Shown here piece after piece: positions 7,000-16,473 of a DNA stretch of 64,000 bases. The DNA is from an uncultured Campylobacter sp. Lineage in GTDB: Bacteria; Campylobacterota; Campylobacteria; Campylobacterales; Campylobacteraceae. The first letter of the stretch is position 1; every line of letters starts with the position of its first letter. The stretch is taken from NCBI GenBank assembly GCA_900539255.1, contig UQBJ01000001.1, forward strand, positions 1 through 64,000, given 5' to 3'. The notes beneath the pieces were generated by a model. It was given only the letters and a program-made list of their open reading frames with translations. It was not told the DNA's origin and did not search any database. A program made the translations under genes and the position numbers.

Positions 7000-8250
7000 C
7001 TAGTCTTTGAAAAGATTTTGTAAATTTTTCATCGCCTCTTCGCTTGAAATCTCGCTCTTTTCGCCGCCAAGCTCTTTAAGCTCTATCTCAAAGCCCGTAA
7101 GCATCGAAGCTAGACGAATGTTAATCCCGCCCTTGCCTATGGCTTTGCTCTTTTGCTCGGTATTGAGCGTTACGATAGCCTTTTTTTCGGGGGTGTCAGC
7201 CTTGTTTTTTGATTTTGCTAAATCCTGCAAATTTAAGTCGCTTTTGCCGTCCAAATTCGCCAAATTTTCGCCCAAATTCAAATCATCTTGCGATTTTTCA
7301 TCTTTTGCGCCCGCTAAACTTAAATTTTCAGCGCCCTGCGCCTTGTCTATGCGCTCAATCCGCACAGAGCTTATCATCGCAGGGGCGAGTGCGCGGGTGA
7401 TGAGCAAGGCTGGCTCTTCGCAAAACTCGATACAATCGATATTTTCATTGTGTAGTTCCTTGCTTACTGCGTTTATCCGCACGCCTTTTTGCCCCACGGT
7501 TGCGCCCACTGCATCGACATTTGCGCTGTGTGATTTCAGCACGATTTTAGCGCGTTCGCCGGGGATTCTAGCCGCTGCAAAAACCTCCACATACCCGTCT
7601 TTTATCTCAGGCACCTCAGCTTCAAGCAAGGCGATTAAAAATTTAGGACTCGTGCGCGAAAGCTCCATTCTAATGCCGTTTTTGTCGGTATATACGCGGC
7701 GAATGACGGCTTTGAGCACATCGCCAACCTTGAATTTCTCGCCCTTTATGCGGTTTTTGCGGGGCAAAAAGGCGCGAATTTCATCAATCTCCACAAAGGT
7801 GTTGTCCTCGCTATCCACGCGCACCACACTTCCAAAGACCATTTGCCCTGTCATTTTTTGGTATTTCTCAAAAATCGTCTCTTCAAGCAACTGCTGAATG
7901 TTGTATTCTAGCTCTTTGTGCAAGGTATTAACCGCTGTGCGCCCCAAATTTTCAAGCACCACTTCATAAGTCAGCTCATCGCCTACCTCGACATCAGGGG
8001 CTTCCTCGCGCGCCTTGCTCAAAGCGATGAAATGTTCATTGTCCTCGCTAAGCCGCTCGTCATCATCGCTGATGATGAGTATCTTTTGAAAAAGTTGCAG
8101 ATTTTTAGGCTCGACAAAAAACTCATACTGCTCGCCATATATCTTTTTAGCGGTGTTTGTGAGCGCTTTGATGACCTTTTCCCTTACAGCTTCGAGCTTT
8201 AAATTTTTCTCGTTCGCTATGGACTCGATGATATCGCCGATTTTTTCCAT
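7000..8250 (-). CDS. nusA: transcription elongation/termination factor NusA
   Basis: The 416-residue cytosolic protein binds RNA polymerase and nascent RNA to modulate pausing, termination and antitermination. Domain order: N-terminal polymerase-binding domain (about 1-130), S1 domain (about 132-200, GQMVFGSVVRVD), KH1 with the VGQKGVRI loop, and KH2 with the IGKGGINIRLAS loop. Between KH1 and KH2 lies a low-complexity Asp/Asn/Leu/Lys segment of about 45 residues that I do not expect in Campylobacter NusA (about 360 residues). Its DNA is rich in AAATTT/AAATTC. AAAGGG precedes the ATG. RimP and infB are not adjacent. Confidence 0.95.
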   Translation of the reverse strand: MEKIGDIIESIANEKNLKLEAVREKVIKALTNTAKKIYGEQYEFFVEPKNLQLFQKILIISDDDERLSEDNEHFIALSKAREEAPDVEVGDELTYEVVLENLGRTAVNTLHKELEYNIQQLLEETIFEKYQKMTGQMVFGSVVRVDSEDNTFVEIDEIRAFLPRKNRIKGEKFKVGDVLKAVIRRVYTDKNGIRMELSRTSPKFLIALLEAEVPEIKDGYVEVFAAARIPGERAKIVLKSHSANVDAVGATVGQKGVRINAVSKELHNENIDCIEFCEEPALLITRALAPAMISSVRIERIDKAQGAENLSLAGAKDEKSQDDLNLGENLANLDGKSDLNLQDLAKSKNKADTPEKKAIVTLNTEQKSKAIGKGGINIRLASMLTGFEIELKELGGEKSEISSEEAMKNLQNLFKD

Positions 8251-8289
8251 TTTAATGCCCTTTGTTTGATTTCAAAAAGTTAGAGTAAA

Positions 8290-8295
8290 ATTATA
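8290..8295 (-). promoter_or_regulatory. -10 box (TATAAT) for nusA
   Basis: TATAAT on the minus strand in the context CGCTATAAT, 40 bases before the nusA ATG and just downstream of the proB stop. Confidence 0.55.
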
Positions 8296-8305
8296 GCGAA
8301 AATTT

Positions 8306-9067
8306 CTAATTTTGAGTAAAAATCGTGCCGCCCCTTTGTTTTTTTTCAAGCAAAAACGCTCGCGCCACGCTTAAATCAAAGCCACTTGTGAGAAACATTT
8401 TTTTTCCAGCCCTCAAAAGCATATCAGCTGCTCGAAGCTTGGTTACAATCCCACCCGTGCCGTGTTCGCTGCCTGCTTTTGCCTCGCCTTTAAGCAAAGT
8501 TGGCTCGATGAAACAAACACGCTCAAAACGCTTTGCGTCCTTAAATTCAGCAGGATTTTTGTCGTAAAAGCCGTCTATATCGCTTAAAATCACAAGCATT
8601 TGTGCGTCAAAGTGCAGTGTGGCTTTGGCTGAAAGCGTGTCGTTGTCGCCAAAGATAATCTCATCGCAAGAAAGCGCGTCATTTTCGTTGATGATGGGCA
8701 AAATGCCTCGCTTTATCATCGCATCAACAACTCTTTTCGTGTGTTCTATGGCTTTTTTAGAGCTTAAATCAGCTCCCGTGAGCAACACCTGCCCGCCAAG
8801 CCTGTTAAAATGGGCTAGAATTTCATTATAAGCACTCATCAAATAAGGCTGTCCTATGGTAGATAGCACTTGGCGGTTGAGCGGGTCTTTTCTGTCTATG
8901 TCAAGTTTGGCTCGTCCTGCTGAAATGGCGGCTGAGCTAACTAAAATCACTTCATTTTCCCGCATAAGCTCGTTTATAAGCGATACAAGTGCGCGCATTC
9001 GCTCTAAATTTAGGCTTTCCTTGTCGCTAATGCTCGTAGAACCTACCTTTATGACTATCCTTTGCAT
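8306..9067 (-). CDS. proB: glutamate 5-kinase
   Basis: The 253-residue amino-acid kinase phosphorylates L-glutamate with ATP, the first step of proline synthesis. Family motifs are present: IVIKVGSTSI at the N-terminus, SSAAISAGR, NENDALS for substrate binding and GTGGIVTKLRAA near the C-terminus. It lacks the C-terminal PUA domain found in the E. coli enzyme, as is usual for short epsilonproteobacterial ProB. GGGAG precedes the ATG, and a TATAAT box lies 23 bases upstream in the gap to recO. Confidence 0.95.
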   Translation of the reverse strand: MQRIVIKVGSTSISDKESLNLERMRALVSLINELMRENEVILVSSAAISAGRAKLDIDRKDPLNRQVLSTIGQPYLMSAYNEILAHFNRLGGQVLLTGADLSSKKAIEHTKRVVDAMIKRGILPIINENDALSCDEIIFGDNDTLSAKATLHFDAQMLVILSDIDGFYDKNPAEFKDAKRFERVCFIEPTLLKGEAKAGSEHGTGGIVTKLRAADMLLRAGKKMFLTSGFDLSVARAFLLEKKQRGGTIFTQN

Positions 9068-9089
9068 TTTACTCCCTTTGAAAAACGCT

Positions 9090-9095
9090 ATTATA
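9090..9095 (-). promoter_or_regulatory. extended -10 box for proB
   Basis: GTGCTATAAT on the minus strand contains a TGN-TATAAT extended -10, placed in the 33-base gap between recO and proB. Confidence 0.6.
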
Positions 9096-9100
9096 GCACA

Positions 9101-9715
9101 TTAAAGCCCAAGTTTTACAAGCTCAAATAAATTTTTTATCTCATCATCATCAAAGCACGAGCAGTTCTTGCTCTCATAGAAAATTTTAAGCTTTTTTTCG
9201 CTAAATTCAAAGCCCACACCACAACCCTTGTGCGCTGGTAAAAAGGCTCTTAACAAGGTAATCTCTCCGCTTATGCGCTCATCACAGGCAAAGCAAGTAA
9301 AATCCTTATGCAGCCTCCCCTCAAATTCAAGCAAATTCGCGTAAGCATCGATGATGACACGCAGTGGATTTTGCTTTTCAAAACGCCTTATGCACTCATC
9401 AAGTAGCTCAAAATAAAAGCTCTCGCAGCTTTCTACATCTTTTAAATGCCTATACACAAGGCGCACAAACTCTTGCCACACCAGCATTTTGTCCCTATCT
9501 AAAATCCACGAAAAGCCCAAATGCAAGGTATCTTTAAGGCGTGGCAAAAACGAAAGGCTGTGTTCTAGCTCAAAGTCGATTTTATAACCGCTCAAAATCA
9601 AGCCGTGCCGCAGTCCGTAAAAGCGGTAGCACTTATGAACGCCCTTTTGGCTTAAAATATAAACGATTAAATCCTCATCACGCACCCTTTGCGTGTGTAA
9701 GATAAAGCCTTGCAT
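9101..9715 (-). CDS. recO: DNA repair protein RecO
   Basis: The 204-residue protein fits the short RecO of Campylobacterales, which helps load RecA at single-strand gaps together with RecR. It has an N-terminal OB-fold-like start (MQGFILHTQRVRDEDLIVYI) and a helical middle. One CxxC pair (CFACDE, about residue 147) remains of the zinc-binding region. Identification relies on N-terminal pattern, length and this region, so it is slightly less secure than its neighbours. The gene points in the same direction as proB, 33 bases upstream of it. Confidence 0.8.
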   Translation of the reverse strand: MQGFILHTQRVRDEDLIVYILSQKGVHKCYRFYGLRHGLILSGYKIDFELEHSLSFLPRLKDTLHLGFSWILDRDKMLVWQEFVRLVYRHLKDVESCESFYFELLDECIRRFEKQNPLRVIIDAYANLLEFEGRLHKDFTCFACDERISGEITLLRAFLPAHKGCGVGFEFSEKKLKIFYESKNCSCFDDDEIKNLFELVKLGL

Positions 9716-9805
9716 TGATTGCCCTTAAATTTAGCAAATTTTTGTGGAATTTATAGCAAAACGGCGTAAATGGCTTTTAATTTTGTGCTGTTTTAAAGAT
9801 AAATT

Positions 9806-9835
9806 TAAAGCCTTGCCTTTACAGACAAGGCTTTA
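9806..9835 (-). terminator. terminator hairpin after psrC
   Basis: A perfect 10-base-pair stem (TAAAGCCTTG with its complement, 10-base loop) begins two bases beyond the psrC stop. On the minus strand it is followed by a short AAATTTATCTTT tail, which is only moderately T-rich. Confidence 0.55.
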
Positions 9836-9837
9836 CG

Positions 9838-10791
9838 CTATGATAAGAGTTGTCCAGCATAAAGTATAAACATACGCAGGGCAAACACGCCTATCATCAC
9901 GGCAAGTGAGTTGAGTAAGATGAAATTCACCTTGTAAGCGTGGTTTTTAAGTGCTGTTAAGGCAATAAGCGTAGGCGTAGCGATACCAAGCCCGATGACA
10001 CCAAGCCAAAAGACAAAAGCCCACGAACCACTGCTTAAACTAGCAACTGCAACGATAGCCTTATCGCCGCCTTGAAAATAAAGCCCCAAAAACAAGGCAC
10101 AAAGCAAAAGAAGCTCTATGGGTATGACGCGCAAATCAGCCATAAGAAGCGTTTTGGTGTTGTCCTTTGAAATGTCCTTTGAAAAGCACAAAATTCCAAA
10201 GAAAATGCAAGCAGCAATCCCGCTTGAAATCCCACTTGCCAAAAAGAGTATGGGCAGAACCGGGCTGTTAAAAAGCGGATAGGTTTGAATGGCTGAAAGC
10301 AAAAAGCCCGTATAAACGCCCACACCAGCGGCAAGCACAAAGATAAATCTTCCAAGCCACAAGGATTTGCTTTCTAAAAAGTCCAAAATTGTAGCGCATT
10401 TTTTAATGAGCGCGCCCAAAAAGCCATTTTCAAGCGTTCTTCTAAAACGCAAAATCGCATAAATCACACATAAAGGCGTGTATAAAAGCAGCAAAATCAC
10501 CCCAAGCGACATTACAGAACTTGCGTTGTAGTGGATAAAAAGCTGATAAAAGCTCAAAGGCTTTGTCAAATCAAAAACAAGTATCAGCAAGCCTACGATA
10601 ATAGCCACAGGCGCGATAAGCACGCCTGCTTCTACAAAGGCGTCCCAAGGCTTTTTTTTGTTTGGATTAAGCCATTCAACGCTTAAAGCGCACATCATCG
10701 CCCCTGATGAAAGCCCCGCTAAAAAAAGATAAAGGGCAATCGCCCAACCCCAAACAAGCCCTAGCTCGTAACTTCCCCAAATCTCATTCAT
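9838..10791 (-). CDS. psrC: NrfD/PsrC-family quinol-linked membrane subunit
   Basis: The 317-residue integral membrane protein has about eight hydrophobic helices and the NrfD-family start (NEIWGSYELGLVWGWAIALY). It anchors the periplasmic molybdoenzyme and iron-sulfur subunits and exchanges electrons with menaquinol. The start chosen is the ATG at 10791, preceded by GGAGG; a longer frame from 10824 overlaps the upstream gene without a good site. The start overlaps the end of psrB by eight bases. It is third in a psrA-psrB-psrC order, like the Wolinella polysulfide reductase operon. Substrate (polysulfide or thiosulfate) is not decided by sequence. Confidence 0.88.
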   Translation of the reverse strand: MNEIWGSYELGLVWGWAIALYLFLAGLSSGAMMCALSVEWLNPNKKKPWDAFVEAGVLIAPVAIIVGLLILVFDLTKPLSFYQLFIHYNASSVMSLGVILLLLYTPLCVIYAILRFRRTLENGFLGALIKKCATILDFLESKSLWLGRFIFVLAAGVGVYTGFLLSAIQTYPLFNSPVLPILFLASGISSGIAACIFFGILCFSKDISKDNTKTLLMADLRVIPIELLLLCALFLGLYFQGGDKAIVAVASLSSGSWAFVFWLGVIGLGIATPTLIALTALKNHAYKVNFILLNSLAVMIGVFALRMFILYAGQLLS

Positions 10792-11356
10792 AGCTGATTC
10801 CTCCTTTGTTTTCTGGTAAAACAAAAAGTTTTGGTTTTGTTCCTAAATGTGCCTTGCGCGTAAAATGCGGTTTTTGCGCTAAAATTTGATGAATGCTATC
10901 ATTTGGAGCGTTTAAATCCCCAAACACAAGCGCATCGGTAGGACACACGCTCACGCAAGCTGGCTCGCCTGAGATTTTCAAATGCGTGTGCTTGCAAAAA
11001 TTGCACTTATCAGGCGTTTTGGTGATGGGATTTACATAGCGAGCCTTGTAAGGACAAGCAGCTACGCAGTATAAACAGCCTACACATTTGCCGTGGTCTA
11101 TATCCACAATGCCGTTTTCATCGACAAAAGAAGCCTTTGTCGGACACACGCTCACACAAGGCGTGTTTTCGCACATTTCGCAAGAGTGTCGCTCAAATTT
11201 AAAGTGCAAATTTGGCGAAGTGCCGAAAGGACCTTTGATTTTCACTTGCAAGCGAAAAAAGCCCTCAGGGACATTGTTTTCGCTTTTACAGGCTATGGTG
11301 CAGCTTTGACAGCCTATGCACTTTTGCGCATCGTAAATCATTGCATATTTTGGCAT
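10784..11356 (-). CDS. psrB: four-cluster ferredoxin-type subunit PsrB/PhsB
   Basis: The 190-residue protein carries four cysteine groups typical of the electron-transfer subunits of molybdoenzymes: CIGCQSCTIAC, CEMCENTPCVSVCP, CVGCLYCVAACP, and CNFC with a following CVSVCP. Each should bind a [4Fe-4S] cluster. It wires the quinol-oxidising membrane subunit to the catalytic subunit. It has no Tat signal of its own, as usual for this family, and is expected to travel with the signal-bearing catalytic subunit. The nine-base gap to psrA and overlap with psrC show one operon. Confidence 0.93.
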   Translation of the reverse strand: MPKYAMIYDAQKCIGCQSCTIACKSENNVPEGFFRLQVKIKGPFGTSPNLHFKFERHSCEMCENTPCVSVCPTKASFVDENGIVDIDHGKCVGCLYCVAACPYKARYVNPITKTPDKCNFCKHTHLKISGEPACVSVCPTDALVFGDLNAPNDSIHQILAQKPHFTRKAHLGTKPKLFVLPENKGGISYE

Positions 11357-11365
11357 AGTATCCTC

Positions 11366-13642
11366 CTAAATTTTTGCTATCTTAACACCTATGGTATGCA
11401 CATCAGTGCCAGATACAGGCGAGATAGAGTGTGGTAAAAGCGCGCTTGCATTGACGCCTTTGTTGAAAGAGAGCTTTTGAGTCGCGCTTGTGTGCCCAAA
11501 GCCAAAATACCCAAAAAGAGTATCCTCTCTTATGCCCTTTGTCGGCAGCACCGTAGCGATTTGCTCGCCCACTTTGCTGGTGATTTTAATGCGGTCGTTT
11601 TTCTTTAAATTTAAACTTCTGGCGATTTTATCGTTTATCCAAACGGCATTATCGCTCATCAGTTCGTTAAGCCAAGGCACATTTGCGGTGTGTCCGTTTG
11701 TATGCACGGCAACCTTGCCTTGAATGAAATAAAATTCATCATTTTGTTTCATTTTAGGGTCATTATAATGCAACCCTCCGCGCCCGCAAGCTGCTTCAAG
11801 CTCTTCGTCAAAAAGCTCGATTTTGCCGCTTGTGGTTTTGCATTCAAGCACTTTGGCTAGCTCAAAGTCCTCATCGATGAATTCCTTTGAATTTGGATAT
11901 TTTGCTAAAAACTGCTCCACGCTTGCCTTGTCTCTTGCTAAAAGTGGAATTCCATAGCTTACAAGCCCCTTATCCAAAATTTCAGCCATAGCCTCTGGCT
12001 CGTTTGCGGCTTGTTTAAAGCGATAATCTGTCATATCCTTGTAAGGAAAGGCTTGACTAAGTCCCATTTTATCAGCTAGTTCTTTCATTATTTGATACAC
12101 AGGCTTTGTGTCGCCTATGGTTTCAACGGCTTTTTGACGCACTTGATAGCCCGGATTTTTGCTGTTTTTGCCGACAAATTGCTCATCTCTCTCCAAATAA
12201 GTGCTTTCAGGCAGCACTATGTCAGCATATTGTGCGGTGTCTGATAAATACACATCAATACAAACAACCAAATCAAGTGCCTTTAAAGCCTCAGCAACCT
12301 TGTTTGAGTCGTTGATAGTCATCACGGGATTTGAGCGCGTCATCACAATGCCGTGCAGCTTGTAAGGCTTGCCATCAAGCGCAGCGTCAAGGAATTTGCC
12401 ATAAATTCCGCGAGTTTTAGCGATTTTGCTGAATTCTCCGCCCTTTATATCTACTCCGTCAATGCGTGGTGCTTTTGGGGCGTCTATCTTTGGCAAGGCA
12501 CTGCCTTTGATTTCAGGGGCTATTTTTTCGCCTGCAAGTTTGTTGTAAAGGCTTGCACCTTTTGGGAAAAACAGCCCGCCCTTTGCTTCAATGTTGCCTA
12601 TGAGCGCGTTTGCTATGGCTATGGCACGGCGAAATTCTATCTCTTCTGGCGTGTAAGTGGAGCGGTGTCCAAAGTCGATAATCGCCGCAGGAGCAGCCTG
12701 AGCGCACTCTCTTGCAAGAGAGACAATAGTCTTTGCTGGCACATCACAATGCGCTGACATAGCCTCAGGCGTGAATTCGCGCACGCTTTCTTTGAGCTTG
12801 TCAAAGCCTATGGTGTATTTTTCGACAAATTTTTTGTTGTAAAGCTCTTCATAAATGAGCGTATGCACGAAAGCGAGCATAAAGGCTGTGTCGCCACCGG
12901 GCTTTATGGGTATCCACTGGCTTGCCTTTGATGAAAGCACGGAAAATCTTGGGTCTAAGGACACAAGCTTACAGCCCTTTTGCAAGGCGGTGGCTATGCC
13001 ACGAGCGTAGCTTATGACTATGCCTTCAAAGACATTATGCCCAAAATTAAGCATAAATTTAGCATTAGCAAAATCTCTTGCTAAATTTCCTGCTCCAAAT
13101 ACGCTTTTTAAGGCTGTGGCATAGCCTGATGGACAGGTGCTGCCGTGGTCAAAGATATTTGGACTGCCATAAGCGTAGGCAAATTGATTTAAAAAGCCTG
13201 ATTCAAAGCCGCTTTTTGAAGCAAAGGCTACACTTTGCGCGCCGTGCTTGGCTTTTATGTCGTTTAGTTTTGTGGCGATATACTCATACGCTTCGCTCCA
13301 CGAGATTTCTTTCCATTTGTTTTCACCCTTTTCGCCTACTCGCATTATGGGGCGGACAAGTCTGTTTGGGTCTTTGAGCTGATTTACCCCAGCGCCTCCG
13401 CGAGCGCAAACGGCTGCGCCTGTGCCTTTGGAGTAGGGATTGCCCGTGATGAAAACCTTGCCGTTATCATCAACCCTTGCTTGTATAGCGCACCTTGTGC
13501 TGCACATTTCGCAGATACTTGGCACAAAGGCGTGTGAGCCTTTTAGCTTTTCAGTAGAAAGTGCGCCCAAAGTCGCAGGACAGCTAAGGGCTAATGAAGA
13601 CAAGCCTATGCCTTTTAAGAATTTTCGTCTATCAACACTCAT
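11366..13642 (-). CDS. psrA: polysulfide/thiosulfate reductase molybdopterin subunit
   Basis: The 758-residue catalytic subunit begins with a twin-arginine signal (MSVDRRKFLKGIGLSSLAL). CEMCSTRC with a following CARGGAG binds one [4Fe-4S] cluster, and the cysteine in GSTCPSGY is the expected molybdenum ligand. Length is close to Wolinella PsrA (about 760). It is expected in the periplasm, reducing polysulfide or thiosulfate during anaerobic respiration. Tetrathionate or arsenate reductases share this fold, so the substrate is an inference from operon layout. Classical C. jejuni, as far as I recall, lacks this operon, so it points to a species or strain difference. Confidence 0.88.
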   Translation of the reverse strand: MSVDRRKFLKGIGLSSLALSCPATLGALSTEKLKGSHAFVPSICEMCSTRCAIQARVDDNGKVFITGNPYSKGTGAAVCARGGAGVNQLKDPNRLVRPIMRVGEKGENKWKEISWSEAYEYIATKLNDIKAKHGAQSVAFASKSGFESGFLNQFAYAYGSPNIFDHGSTCPSGYATALKSVFGAGNLARDFANAKFMLNFGHNVFEGIVISYARGIATALQKGCKLVSLDPRFSVLSSKASQWIPIKPGGDTAFMLAFVHTLIYEELYNKKFVEKYTIGFDKLKESVREFTPEAMSAHCDVPAKTIVSLARECAQAAPAAIIDFGHRSTYTPEEIEFRRAIAIANALIGNIEAKGGLFFPKGASLYNKLAGEKIAPEIKGSALPKIDAPKAPRIDGVDIKGGEFSKIAKTRGIYGKFLDAALDGKPYKLHGIVMTRSNPVMTINDSNKVAEALKALDLVVCIDVYLSDTAQYADIVLPESTYLERDEQFVGKNSKNPGYQVRQKAVETIGDTKPVYQIMKELADKMGLSQAFPYKDMTDYRFKQAANEPEAMAEILDKGLVSYGIPLLARDKASVEQFLAKYPNSKEFIDEDFELAKVLECKTTSGKIELFDEELEAACGRGGLHYNDPKMKQNDEFYFIQGKVAVHTNGHTANVPWLNELMSDNAVWINDKIARSLNLKKNDRIKITSKVGEQIATVLPTKGIREDTLFGYFGFGHTSATQKLSFNKGVNASALLPHSISPVSGTDVHTIGVKIAKI

Positions 13643-13925
13643 CTTTTTTCCTTATCTTGCGTATTGAGAGTAAGGTAGCTTTGTGCGCTACCTTGCTTTA
13701 AATTTATGCACTATAAAAAGCGCAAAACTAACTTCATAATGGCGTAAATTTCACGCCTAAATTTGGCTTTTGTTTTAACTCTCAAAAGTCAAAATTCTAG
13801 CAGTTTGCCGTTTGGCTGTGCTTGTTTTGGCGAAATTTTCAAAGCTTAGCGCACTTGTGGTGCGTGCCTTTGGAAATTTCGCCAATCACGCCCATTGCAT
13901 ACACAAAGGCGAATTTAACAATACA

Positions 13926-16463
13926 TCAAACCGCTCCTTTTGGTGCGCTAAATGCGGTTACTTCTGGCAATGTGCCTTTGAATTTTTCGATATTCACAAG
14001 CCCTGTGTGAGCGCAGTTGCCATTTGCTAGCTTGGAAGTTGGTATATCCATAGTCAGCACATTTGCGTTGCCGTATTTGCAAAGCCCTTTTTCATCAGGG
14101 TCATACCAGCCGCCCTCACAAAGTCTCACAACGCCTTGCATTATGTCATCGCTCACCACTGCACCTGCTAGCACTTGTCCGCGCTTGTTAAACACACGCA
14201 CGACATCACCGTTTTTGACGCCTAGTTTTTTGGCGTCTTTGGTGTTGATGAGTATGGGTTCTCTACCTTGCACGGCGTATTTTTCGCGCAAAGAAGTGTG
14301 GCACATTTGAGAGTGCAAGCGGTTTTCTGGGTGATTTGTCAGCAAATGAAAAGGCGTAGCCTTGCTTGCCTTGCCAAGCCACTCAGCAGGCTCAAACCAA
14401 GTTGGGTGTGGCTTGCAGTCGTTGTATTTGTAGCTTTCGATTTTTTTAGAATAAATCTCAATCAACCCTGATTCTGTTCCCAAAGCGTTTAAAATCGGGT
14501 CTTCAACAAAGCTCGCAAAGCGCACAAAGTCTAAACTTTCGGCTGTGGCTTCAAATTCAAACGGCTGATTTTTCGCCCAAAAGTCCTCAAAGCTTGGCAT
14601 AGGCGTAGCGTAAGCCTCGCCAAAGGCTTGTGTTTGTTTCAAAGCCCCGTTGTAGTAGTCTTTGATGAAGTCCATAGGCTGTTTGCCCCCGTCAGTAAAG
14701 GCTTTATACACGCTTTCTCCATACTCTTTACACAAATCAGCAAAGATAGTGTAGTCGTCTTTGCTTTCATCAACAGGCGCAACGGCTGCTTTCATCGGCA
14801 CTATGTAGCGGTTTGAGTAGTCAGAACCCATAGTTATGTCATCTCGCTCATAAGGGCTTGTAACAGGGAAGACAATGTCCGCCATTTTGGCTGTTGGTGT
14901 CCAGTAAATTTCATTCACTATCACCGTGCGGGGTTTGCGCCACGCTTTGACATTTGTGTTGGTGTCTTGATGATGCACGAGTGGGTTGCCGCCGCTCCAC
15001 CAAATCAAGTCCATATCGGGGTATTTGATGGTTTTGCCGTTGGTGTGTAGGGTTTTGCCCGGATTTAAAAGCGCCTCAGCTATGCGAGCAAGCGGGAAAG
15101 AAAAATTTGACGCATCTTGTAGCCATTCAGCACCTCCAAGCGCGGCTGTTTGTTTTGGCATACCTTGAAATTTACCATCTTTCCAAATTCCAACAGGTCC
15201 AGCCGTGATACCGCCGACTACGCCGCCCTTGCAAGTAGGCACGCCACCGCCAGAGTAGTGATAGCTAAGCCCAAAGCCGCCGCCCTTTGTGCCGATTTGC
15301 CCAAGCATACAAGCAAGGGTTACAAGCATCCAGTGCGGTTGCTCGCCGTGGTGCGCTCTTTGCATACCCCAGCCGCTCATTATCATCGTAGGGTTGTCAT
15401 AAAGCGTTTCAGCTAAATCCTTAATCGTCTTTTCGCTCACGCCGCAAATTTTGCTCGCCCATTGTGGAGTTTTTTTAACCTTATCACTACCCTTGCCGTT
15501 AAGATAGGCTTCAAATTTGTCAAAGCCTGTGGTGTAGGTGTTGATAAAGTTGCGATTAACTTTCTTTCGAGCGATTAAATGGCTTGCCATACCCATCATC
15601 ATCGCCACATCGGTATTTGGGCGCGGTTGGATTAAATCAGCGCTCAAAAATTTAGCCGTTTGCGTGCGAATAGGGTCTATGCAAATCACTTTGATTTCTT
15701 TGGCTTGTGCCTTTTTTTGCAGCTCTTCAAAGTAACTCATCGCCCTTTGGTCATCAGTAGTCCAAGCGATACGCAAGGTCGCTAGCGGGTCAGCACCCCA
15801 AATAACGACATTTTTTGAATTTGCTAAAATGTTGTCCCACGAAGTTTGTTGCTCATAAACCTCGATAGAACCTACCACATAAGGCATTATCACTTGGCTT
15901 GCGCCTGTGGAGTAGTCCCCCGTAACGCCCACAAAACCGCCCGTTACATTCATAAAGCGGTGCAAAAGCACGCGAGCGTTGTGAAAGTTGCCTGTGGATT
16001 TCCAGCCATAACTTCCAGCGCAAATGGCGTTGTCGCCCTTTTGTTTGCGCGTTTTTAAAAGCTCTTTTGCCGCAAGCTTAATGGCATCTTCATAAGGCAC
16101 TTGCACGAATTCCTCTTTGCCACGAAGCTCAGGCTTTGGCTTGTCAGGGTTTGCAAGATAGGATTTTCGCACATAAGCGTGGCGCACGCGAGATTTGTAA
16201 ATCATATCTTGGGTGTAATACCAAAGCGGATTGTCCGTCTTTTGGAATTTTTGCCAAGGCTCGCTTTTTACAACTCTGCCATTTTCAATGGTGAGCTTTA
16301 AAATGCCCCAGTGAGCCGCTGTGATGATAGAGCCGTTTTGCACAAGCCCAGAACTCATAGCTGATGAAGCCACTCCGCCGCACGCTGTAAGTGCTGGCAT
16401 CAAAGGCAGTGCCACGCTTAGCCCTGCTGCTGTTTTTAAGAATTTTCGTCTGCTGTTTTGCAT
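13926..16463 (-). CDS. torA: TorA/BisC-type periplasmic TMAO/DMSO reductase
   Basis: The 845-residue molybdoenzyme has a Tat signal (NSRRKFLKTAAGLSVALPLM) and the TMAO/DMSO/biotin-sulfoxide reductase pattern, including GSYGWKSTG and CxxxxGQIGTKGGG-like regions. It lacks an N-terminal cysteine cluster for iron-sulfur. The serine in YSTGASQV fits the molybdenum-ligand position of this branch. Length and its cytochrome partner match C. jejuni Cj0264c, reported to act on TMAO and DMSO. GGAG precedes the ATG. It follows the cytochrome gene by 10 bases, so the two are one operon. Confidence 0.9.
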   Translation of the reverse strand: MQNSRRKFLKTAAGLSVALPLMPALTACGGVASSAMSSGLVQNGSIITAAHWGILKLTIENGRVVKSEPWQKFQKTDNPLWYYTQDMIYKSRVRHAYVRKSYLANPDKPKPELRGKEEFVQVPYEDAIKLAAKELLKTRKQKGDNAICAGSYGWKSTGNFHNARVLLHRFMNVTGGFVGVTGDYSTGASQVIMPYVVGSIEVYEQQTSWDNILANSKNVVIWGADPLATLRIAWTTDDQRAMSYFEELQKKAQAKEIKVICIDPIRTQTAKFLSADLIQPRPNTDVAMMMGMASHLIARKKVNRNFINTYTTGFDKFEAYLNGKGSDKVKKTPQWASKICGVSEKTIKDLAETLYDNPTMIMSGWGMQRAHHGEQPHWMLVTLACMLGQIGTKGGGFGLSYHYSGGGVPTCKGGVVGGITAGPVGIWKDGKFQGMPKQTAALGGAEWLQDASNFSFPLARIAEALLNPGKTLHTNGKTIKYPDMDLIWWSGGNPLVHHQDTNTNVKAWRKPRTVIVNEIYWTPTAKMADIVFPVTSPYERDDITMGSDYSNRYIVPMKAAVAPVDESKDDYTIFADLCKEYGESVYKAFTDGGKQPMDFIKDYYNGALKQTQAFGEAYATPMPSFEDFWAKNQPFEFEATAESLDFVRFASFVEDPILNALGTESGLIEIYSKKIESYKYNDCKPHPTWFEPAEWLGKASKATPFHLLTNHPENRLHSQMCHTSLREKYAVQGREPILINTKDAKKLGVKNGDVVRVFNKRGQVLAGAVVSDDIMQGVVRLCEGGWYDPDEKGLCKYGNANVLTMDIPTSKLANGNCAHTGLVNIEKFKGTLPEVTAFSAPKGAV

Positions 16464-16473
16464 TTTTTCTCCT

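Noticed and set aside
7007..7897. Long plus-strand frame of 296 codons
   Set aside because: Lies antisense to nusA, whose motifs are unmistakable; composition is a Ser/Phe-rich antisense shadow.
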